From NCBI GenBank assembly GCA_934096605.1, contig CAKOMI010000055.1:1-5288 (forward strand): a DNA stretch of 5,288 nt, in the 5' to 3' direction. The translations under genes and the position numbers were made by a program. The stretch comes from an uncultured Bacilli bacterium (lineage in GTDB: Bacteria; Bacillota_I; Bacilli_A; RF39; UBA660). Of the stretch, positions 1-4,604 are shown piece by piece. The stretch's first letter is position 1; every line of letters begins with the position of its first letter. A model generated the notes under the pieces. It did no database searches. It was not told the DNA's origin and saw only the letters and a program-made list of their open reading frames with translations.

Positions 1-1058
1 ATAATTATGCAGTAATAACTAGTTATAAGAATTATAATGCAACGGATTATACAAGAACCAGATGCAATTTATATTTTAAAAAATTAGATATGCAATTAAC
101 AGATTATATTAAAAAGCTTGCTTTATATGATAATCCTAATTTGTCTTATGATGGAACGATTGATAATAATTTAAGATATATAGGCAGTAATCCAAATAAT
201 TATGTCAGTGTCGACGGTGAATTATGGCGTATTATTGGTGTTATGAATAACATAGATGATGGTACTGGTAAAAAAGAATCAAGGATAAAATTAATAAGAG
301 CTGAATCTATTGGCAGTTATTCTTGGGACACAAGTGATAGTTCTGTTAACTCAGGTCTTGGTATAAACGAATGGAGCCAAGCTGATATAATGAAATTATT
401 AAATCCAGGGTATGCGAGTGAGTTAGTAGGTGGCTCATTGTACTGGAATAGTGGATCAGGAACATGTTATAAAGGTTCAAACAATAATACAACAAGTTGT
501 GATTTTACAAGTATAGGTATAAAAGATAAATTAAAGTCTTTAATAAGTGATGCAGTATGGCACACAGGGTCTAATGATGGTAAAACGTATACATATAGTA
601 ATATATTAACCTCAAGATTTTACGAATTAGAGAGTACTAGTAATAATGGTAAAATATGTACAAGTGGAACATATTGTAACGATAAGGTCGAAAGAACAAC
701 GACATGGACAGGTAAGGTAGGATTAATGTATGCAAGTGATTATGGGTATGCGACAAGTGGCGGCAGTACAACAGACCGAGCAACATGTTTAAATAAAGAA
801 CTATACAATTGGGATAACAGTAGTGTAAGCGATTGCAAAAATAATGATTGGTTATTAAGTAGTACACAATGGCTCTTATCACCTAGTGCTTATTCTTCTA
901 GTGCTTGCCGTGTTTTTGCTATACGTTTAAATGGTATTGTCATCAATGGTGATGCATTTGGAGGCAATGTTATAAGACCTGTAGTTTATTTAAAATCTTC
1001 TGTTAAGATAACTTCAGGAGATGGTTCAGAATCTAATCCGTATACGTTATCTGTTTAA
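1..1058 (+). CDS. C-terminal part of a cysteine-containing surface protein with a lectin-like (DUF6273/DUF1566-style) domain, 5' partial
   Basis: The frame is open from base 3 to the TAA at 1056-1058 (351 residues visible) with no stop before the window edge. The ATG at 90 has no ribosome binding site, and the residues before it (ending TRCNLYFKKLD) read as protein, so the true start lies upstream. I number from base 3. The visible part begins with the tail of one domain, followed by a module of about 300 residues: an early VDGELWRIIGV strand, a middle part rich in Asn, Ser and Gly, a WLLSPSAYSSS segment (residues 290-300), then NGIVINGDAFGGN and RPVVYL, ending SNPYTLSV. That ending resembles modules I remember from pilin-like and other surface proteins of gut Firmicutes, and the WLLSP...RPVVYL layout resembles DUF6273/DUF1566-type lectin-like folds. 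Six of its eight cysteines fall in three close pairs, which fits an extracellular location. Any signal peptide or pilin leader lies outside the window. The ligand or role is unknown. The partial reading is certain; the family is moderately sure. Confidence 0.75.
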   Translation, partial: NYAVITSYKNYNATDYTRTRCNLYFKKLDMQLTDYIKKLALYDNPNLSYDGTIDNNLRYIGSNPNNYVSVDGELWRIIGVMNNIDDGTGKKESRIKLIRAESIGSYSWDTSDSSVNSGLGINEWSQADIMKLLNPGYASELVGGSLYWNSGSGTCYKGSNNNTTSCDFTSIGIKDKLKSLISDAVWHTGSNDGKTYTYSNILTSRFYELESTSNNGKICTSGTYCNDKVERTTTWTGKVGLMYASDYGYATSGGSTTDRATCLNKELYNWDNSSVSDCKNNDWLLSSTQWLLSPSAYSSSACRVFAIRLNGIVINGDAFGGNVIRPVVYLKSSVKITSGDGSESNPYTLSV

Positions 1059-1112
1059 TAGTTATTCTTTAGGTTTAACTCTTTTTTTTCGACAATTTTT
1101 TTAACTCTTAAA

Positions 1113-1121
1113 TGTTATGAT
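1113..1121 (+). promoter_or_regulatory. Putative extended -10 promoter for the cse60-murJ pair
   Basis: TG-T-TATGAT at 1113-1121 matches an extended -10 element with 5 of 6 hexamer bases. The only -35-like hexamer nearby, TCGACA at 1089-1094, is 21 bases away, too far for normal spacing, so the site would depend on the extended -10. The predicted start near 1128 leaves a very short leader before the ribosome binding site at 1131. The spacer upstream (1059-1112) is T-rich and carries TTTAACTCTT twice (1074-1083 and 1100-1109). I see no convincing terminator hairpin for the preceding gene in it. Confidence 0.35.
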
Positions 1122-1130
1122 TGATTTATG

Positions 1131-1136
1131 AAAGGG
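1131..1136 (+). promoter_or_regulatory. Ribosome binding site that sets the cse60 start at 1145
   Basis: AAAGGG lies 8 bases before the ATG at 1145. A longer frame is possible from a TTG at 1121, but that start has no ribosome binding site before it and would place this purine-rich site inside the coding region. The ATG at 1145 is therefore preferred. Confidence 0.7.
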
Positions 1137-1144
1137 TAGAAAAA

Positions 1145-1324
1145 ATGAAGGTTAAATGTTTTGATGAAAATACAGAATCCGAACTAGAAGGAAGGGTTAA
1201 TGCCTTTCTTTGTGCGCTAAATGGTGATATAATGGATATTAAGTTCAATGTTGCTGTTGCTGTACAAGGAGAAGACCAAATTTATTGTTTTTCTGCAATG
1301 GTGATATATTGTGAAAAGGAATAA
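1145..1324 (+). CDS. cse60: Cse60-like small protein (sporulation protein Cse60 family)
   Basis: This is a 59-residue acidic protein, close to the usual length of about 60 for the family. It starts MKVKCFDENTESELEGRV, has a central DIKFNVAV strand and ends with EDQIYCFSAMVIYCEKE. The pattern of an N-terminal 'VK-FDE' strand, a helix, a 'DIK' strand and a final 'IYCFSAMVIY' strand matches what I remember of Bacillus Cse60 (Pfam Spore_Cse60). Cse60 was described from a sporulation-expressed gene in Bacillus, but relatives occur in non-sporulating Firmicutes and no biochemical role is established. There is no signal peptide or membrane segment, so it should be cytosolic. The start is fixed by the AAAGGG site at 1131. 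The stop lies 10 bases before murJ, so the two are probably co-transcribed. The family assignment is from memory and fairly sure; involvement in sporulation here is not shown. Confidence 0.7.
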   Translation: MKVKCFDENTESELEGRVNAFLCALNGDIMDIKFNVAVAVQGEDQIYCFSAMVIYCEKE

Positions 1325-1334
1325 GTGGTGGATT

Positions 1335-2984
1335 ATGAAAAAGAGTTCTTTTATAGAAGGAACTGTTATAGCAACTGTAGCAATAATAATTACAAAAATA
1401 CTTGGTATGCTATATGTAATACCTTTTTATGCGATGGTTGGGGTACAAGGTAGCGCTTTATATGCTTATGCTTATAATATTTATGTAATATTCTTAGATA
1501 TATCTTCAGCAGGTCTTCCTGTTGCCATGAGTAAAATAATTAAAGAATATAATACGCTTGGCATGATGGATGCCAAAGTAAGAGCCTATAAGCTTGGTAA
1601 AAGAGTGGTTAACTTTGTATCAGTGGCTGCTTTTATTTGTTTATTTTTATTCGCTGGTAATATAGCAAGCCTAATACTTGGTGACTTACAAGGTGGTAAT
1701 ACAATAAGTGATGTTGCTTTTGTTATAAGGTGTGTATCATTTGCTATTTTAGTAATACCATTTTTAAGTATCTCTAAGGGTTACTTACAAGGCCATAATA
1801 TAATAAATGTTTCAAGTATTAGTCAAGTAATAGAACAAGTAGTTAGAATAGCTGTTATATTAGGTGGTAGTTATATTGCTTTAAATATATTCCATTTATC
1901 TTTGACAACCTCAGTTGGTATAGCCGTATTTGGTGCTTTTTGTGGCGGTATTGCAGCTATCTTATATATCGTTAAAAATATGCGTAAGCATAAGGAAGAA
2001 CTATCATTTACTGGGAATATAAAAAAAGATGATATAAGCGATTCAGAAATAATTAAAAAAATACTTAGTTATGCAATTCCTTTTATTATTATTGATGTGG
2101 GTGTATCTGTTTATAACTTTGTTGATATGGTTTTAATTTCTAGAACAATGGTACATTTAGGTTTTGATGCGGCAACTACTGAATTTATAACTTCTTCTGT
2201 TTCGGCCTGGGCTGGTAAGATAAACATGGTTGTTAATGCCATTGCTATGGGTCTTACAGTAAGTCTTATTCCTAATATAGTAGAAGCATTTACTTTAAAA
2301 AAATGGAATTTAGTTGAAAGTAGACTTAATAAAGCATTACAAATTATTATTGTAACATGTGTACCAATGGTTTTAGGGATATCTTTATTATCTAAACCAA
2401 TATGGGGTATATTTTATGGAATAGAGGAACTTAGTTTAGGAGGACTTGTTCTTGGTGTTTACATTTTTATAGCCTTGTTCTTTAATATTTACATGGTTAC
2501 GTCTTCTACTTTACAAAGCCTAAACAAATTTAAAGCTGTATACTTGACAACGTTACTTGGCTACTTAACAAATGCTTTTTTGGATGTGCCTTTAATGCTG
2601 TTATGTCATGTGTTAGGCTTAGAGCCTTTTATAGGTGCTGTTATGGCGTCTATACTAGGGTATTCATTGTCAGCTATTTCAACACTTGTTTTATTAAATA
2701 AAGAACATAAATTAAAGTATAATGAAACATTTAAAGTAATGTTTAAAATTTTATTACCAACAATTATGATGGTCTTAGTAGTAGTTCTTTTAAAACTTGT
2801 TATACCAATTAACTATATGAGTAGATTATCTTCTATTATATATGTTACTGTTATTAGTATAGTAGGAGCACTTGTATATTTATTTACTACCTATAAAATG
2901 GGGATTTTAACGCTTGTATTTGGCAAAGAATATTTAAATAAGATAGTTAAAAAAGTAACTTTTGGTAAAATTGATTTAAAATAA
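1335..2984 (+). CDS. murJ: MurJ/YtgP-type lipid II flippase (MOP superfamily, SpoVB-like polysaccharide biosynthesis protein)
   Basis: This is a 549-residue, very hydrophobic protein with about 14 membrane segments, the expected size for YtgP/SpoVB-type flippases. Family hallmarks run from the N-terminus: KILGMLYVIPF--MVG in the first membrane segment, ALYAYAYNIY, GLPVAMSKIIKEYN (about 60-73), YLQG at 150-153 and SQVIEQVVR at 163-171. These fit Bacillus subtilis YtgP (MurJ) better than SpoVB. MurJ proteins move the peptidoglycan precursor lipid II across the cytoplasmic membrane. I chose the ATG at 1335, giving MKKSSFIEGTV, because it fits the family N-terminus. A GTG at 1311 in the same frame would add eight residues, overlap cse60 by 14 bases and has GGTGAT five bases before it, so it is not excluded. 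Possible ribosome binding sites for 1335 are AAAAGGA at 1314-1320 (rather far) and GGTGGA at 1327-1332 (rather close). The gene probably shares a transcript with cse60. Family membership is firm; lipid II as the substrate, not another polyprenyl-linked sugar, is inferred. Confidence 0.85.
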   Translation: MKKSSFIEGTVIATVAIIITKILGMLYVIPFYAMVGVQGSALYAYAYNIYVIFLDISSAGLPVAMSKIIKEYNTLGMMDAKVRAYKLGKRVVNFVSVAAFICLFLFAGNIASLILGDLQGGNTISDVAFVIRCVSFAILVIPFLSISKGYLQGHNIINVSSISQVIEQVVRIAVILGGSYIALNIFHLSLTTSVGIAVFGAFCGGIAAILYIVKNMRKHKEELSFTGNIKKDDISDSEIIKKILSYAIPFIIIDVGVSVYNFVDMVLISRTMVHLGFDAATTEFITSSVSAWAGKINMVVNAIAMGLTVSLIPNIVEAFTLKKWNLVESRLNKALQIIIVTCVPMVLGISLLSKPIWGIFYGIEELSLGGLVLGVYIFIALFFNIYMVTSSTLQSLNKFKAVYLTTLLGYLTNAFLDVPLMLLCHVLGLEPFIGAVMASILGYSLSAISTLVLLNKEHKLKYNETFKVMFKILLPTIMMVLVVVLLKLVIPINYMSRLSSIIYVTVISIVGALVYLFTTYKMGILTLVFGKEYLNKIVKKVTFGKIDLK

Positions 2985-2987
2985 TTT

Positions 2988-3030
2988 TTGAAAATTGGGT
3001 AATAAAACACTTGAAAATTGGGTAGTGAAA
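2988..3030. repeat. Tandem direct repeat, two 20-base units with a 23-base period
   Basis: TTGAAAATTGGGTA occurs at 2988-3001 and again at 3011-3024. Extending each copy to 20 bases (2988-3007 and 3011-3030) keeps 18 of 20 positions identical, with 3 bases between copies. The repeat starts four bases after the murJ stop and ends about 75 bases before hisS. Neighbouring non-coding sequence is not repeated. It could be a two-site protein binding region, as the period is close to two helix turns, or a leftover end of an insertion sequence. Nothing visible decides between these. Confidence 0.75.
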
Positions 3031-3046
3031 AAATATTGTAATATTT
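3031..3046. promoter_or_regulatory. Short palindrome overlapping the putative hisS -35 region, possible operator
   Basis: AAATATT at 3031-3037 and AATATTT at 3040-3046 form a perfect 7-base inverted repeat around a GT centre. It lies directly after the direct repeat and covers the putative -35 hexamer of hisS, where a repressor could act. Palindromes made only of A and T arise often by chance in such DNA, so the functional reading is weak. Confidence 0.3.
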
Positions 3047-3064
3047 ATATGGTTATGTTAGTAT
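3036..3064 (+). promoter_or_regulatory. Putative hisS promoter
   Basis: TTGTAA at 3036-3041 could be the -35 box. After a 17-base spacer comes TAGTAT at 3059-3064, preceded by TG at 3056-3057, giving an extended -10 (TG-T-TAGTAT). An alternative -10, TAAAAT at 3065-3070, matches better but has no good -35. The leader of about 30-40 bases is too short for a T-box riboswitch, and no T-box motif is visible. Confidence 0.4.
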
Positions 3065-3091
3065 TAAAATGAATTTATATATAACATTTTG

Positions 3092-3098
3092 AAGGGAG
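3092..3098 (+). promoter_or_regulatory. Ribosome binding site of hisS
   Basis: AAGGGAG lies 7 bases before the ATG at 3106. It is the strongest ribosome binding site in the window and supports that start. Confidence 0.8.
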
Positions 3099-3105
3099 TA
3101 GAATT

Positions 3106-4311
3106 ATGATAATAAAAACACCTACAAAGGGAATGAGAGATTTTTTGCCAGAAGAAATGGCACTTAGAGAATACGTTTTAAATGTTATGAAAGAAACATA
3201 TAAGACATATGGCTTTTCTTTAATTGGGACACCAGTAGTTGAACATATTGAAAATTTAACTAGTAAACAAGGTGGGGAGAATGAAAAACTAATATTCAAA
3301 ATTATGAAAAGAGGCGAAAAGTTAAATTTAGATAATATTACTAATGAAAATGATTTAGTTGATTCTGGTTTAAGATATGATTTAACAGTGCCTCTTACAA
3401 GACTTTATGCCAATAATATGAATGAGTTGCCACATCCATTTAGAGCTTTACAAATAGGCTATTCTTATAGAGCAGAACGTCCTCAAAGAGGCAGATATAG
3501 AGAACTTATGCAATGTGATTTAGATATTTTAGGGGAAAAGACTAATTTAGCCGAAATAGAACTTATGATGGCAGTAACATCATTTTTAGAAAAATTAGAT
3601 TTTAAAGGATTTAAAATTAGAATTAATGATCGAAGAATTCTTCTTAAAATGGTTTCTTATGTAGGATTACCAGAAGATAAATTAGATTCTATTTTAATTA
3701 GTTTAGATAAGATGGATAAAATAGGATTAGATGGTGTAAGAGAAGAATTAATTAAACTTTCTTTAGATAAAGAAAAAGTAGATGCTTACTTAAATTTATT
3801 TAGTAAACAAGATATGGATTTGAGAGATTTTTGTGCCCAATTTCAGATGGATGAAGAAGTTGTTTCTAATATGCTTTTTATTATGAATACAGTTAGTAAT
3901 AACACGAATGCAACATTAGTTTTTGATCCAACACTTGTAAGAGGTATGGGATATTACACTGGTACTATATTTGAAATTGAAGCAGAAGGTTTATCTAGTA
4001 GCATTGGTGGCGGGGGCCGTTATGACAAGATGATTGAAAAATACGTTAATACATCTGTACCTGCTGTTGGATTTTCGGTTGGATTTGAAAGATTACTTTT
4101 ACTTTTACAAGAAAGAGGATTTAAAATACCTACTAATGAATTAAAGAAGGCTTATGTTATAAGTGATGATAGTTTACTAGAAGAAGCTTTACGGAGCGCT
4201 AAAGACTTACGTAGTAAAGGTGAAATAGTTAAAATTTTATATAAAAGCAAGAACTTTAAATTTCAAAAAGAATCTTTAGAAAAAGAAGGATATGAGGTTA
4301 TTTTAAAGTAA
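3106..4311 (+). CDS. hisS: Histidyl-tRNA synthetase (HisRS), 'RYDLTVP' type, short C-terminus
   Basis: This 401-residue class II synthetase attaches histidine to tRNA-His in the cytosol. Its motifs are clear and in order: an N-terminal TPTKGMRDFLPEE; LRYDLTVPLTR at 89-99; motif 2 at about 113-143, with RAERPQRGRYRE and QCDLDILG; the histidine-specific LVRGMGYYTG at 277-286; GGGRYD at 302-307; and motif 3 VPAVGFSVGFERL at 318-330. Most bacterial HisRS have LRPEGTA where this has LRYDLTVP. Together with the DKMDKIGLDGVREEL stretch (about 201-215), this places it in the eukaryote/Bacteroidetes-like type. The C-terminal anticodon-binding domain (about 347-401) is some 55 residues against the usual 90 or so and ends shortly after GYEVILK. 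All catalytic motifs are present, so I expect an active enzyme. No hisZ-like features or neighbouring his biosynthesis genes are visible, and aspS, which often follows hisS, is absent. The hisS stop overlaps the start of a decayed small gene. Confidence 0.95.
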   Translation: MIIKTPTKGMRDFLPEEMALREYVLNVMKETYKTYGFSLIGTPVVEHIENLTSKQGGENEKLIFKIMKRGEKLNLDNITNENDLVDSGLRYDLTVPLTRLYANNMNELPHPFRALQIGYSYRAERPQRGRYRELMQCDLDILGEKTNLAEIELMMAVTSFLEKLDFKGFKIRINDRRILLKMVSYVGLPEDKLDSILISLDKMDKIGLDGVREELIKLSLDKEKVDAYLNLFSKQDMDLRDFCAQFQMDEEVVSNMLFIMNTVSNNTNATLVFDPTLVRGMGYYTGTIFEIEAEGLSSSIGGGGRYDKMIEKYVNTSVPAVGFSVGFERLLLLLQERGFKIPTNELKKAYVISDDSLLEEALRSAKDLRSKGEIVKILYKSKNFKFQKESLEKEGYEVILK

Positions 4312-4564
4312 TGAAGAATGTTACGATGAAATATGATTATAGAAATTATAAAGATTATCTTAGTGAATAGATGTAAAAAGTAGAAGAGGCATACTTAAAA
4401 TATAAGAAAGATGAAAATAATAAAGATTTATATTGAAATTTAAAGGAAAGTATTTATAATCTTTATGTGGCTATTAAAGTGGCTAGATCATGCATTATTT
4501 AATGCCGAATGAATTAGATGAAATTAATCAACTTGTAGAAAGATTACTTGATGAAAAAAGATGA
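4311..4564 (+). pseudogene. Decayed small gene of unknown function behind hisS
   Basis: This stretch has no intact gene but reads like a former protein of about 80 residues. An ATG at 4311 overlaps the hisS stop by one base (TAATG), the layout of a translationally coupled gene. The frame gives MKNVTMKYDYRNYKDYLSE, then TAG at 4368, TAA at 4374 and TGA at 4434, with protein-like stretches between them (KVEEAYLKYKKDENNKDLY, then NLKESIYNLYVAIKVARSC). TAA at 4500 closes it. Near 4490-4500 the protein-like sequence moves to another frame (from 4490: MPNELDEINQLVERLLDEKR) and stops at TGA 4562, inside the terminator stem. All three stop codons interrupt it, so a changed genetic code does not explain it. 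The conceptual product is a charged, mostly helical protein of no family I recognise. It does not look like the missing end of HisRS. It could also be chance, since AT-rich DNA readily gives such residues. Confidence 0.5.
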
Positions 4565-4597
4565 TATGAAATTTATTTGTTTCGTATCATCTTTTTT
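4554..4597. terminator. Bidirectional intrinsic terminator between convergent genes
   Basis: The arms 4554-4571 and 4580-4597 pair over 18 positions, with one G-U wobble and an 8-base loop (4572-4579). The core stem is GATGATATGAAA. The left arm begins with six A and the right arm ends with six T, so each strand has a U-tract after the hairpin. It can end the hisS transcript going right and the LCP transcript going left. The stop codon of the minus-strand gene lies 7 bases from the right arm. Confidence 0.85.
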
Positions 4598-4604
4598 GTC
4601 TTTG

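Noticed and set aside
637..882. Minus-strand open frame of 81 residues inside the surface protein gene
   Set aside because: It is antisense to a clearly coding frame, has an odd His/Tyr/Leu-rich composition with no recognisable motif, and has no convincing ribosome binding site.
1074..1109. TTTAACTCTT repeated at 1074-1083 and 1100-1109
   Set aside because: A ten-base repeat in a T-rich spacer is short enough to be chance, and it has no clear link to the promoter elements.
2983..2996. AATTTT-TG-AAAATT hairpin as a murJ terminator
   Set aside because: The stem is only six A/T pairs and no T-run follows it, so it is too weak to call a terminator.
2985..3105. T-box riboswitch before hisS
   Set aside because: The intergenic region is only 121 bases, with no T-box sequence and no terminator hairpin before the gene.
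3075..3299. Minus-strand open frame of 74 residues at the start of hisS
   Set aside because: It lies antisense to the strongly supported hisS N-terminus and looks like a compositional mirror of it.
4434..4436. TGA read as Trp (Mycoplasma-type code) in the region behind hisS
   Set aside because: Intact genes here use TGG for Trp and contain no internal TGA, and the same remnant is also broken by TAG and TAA.
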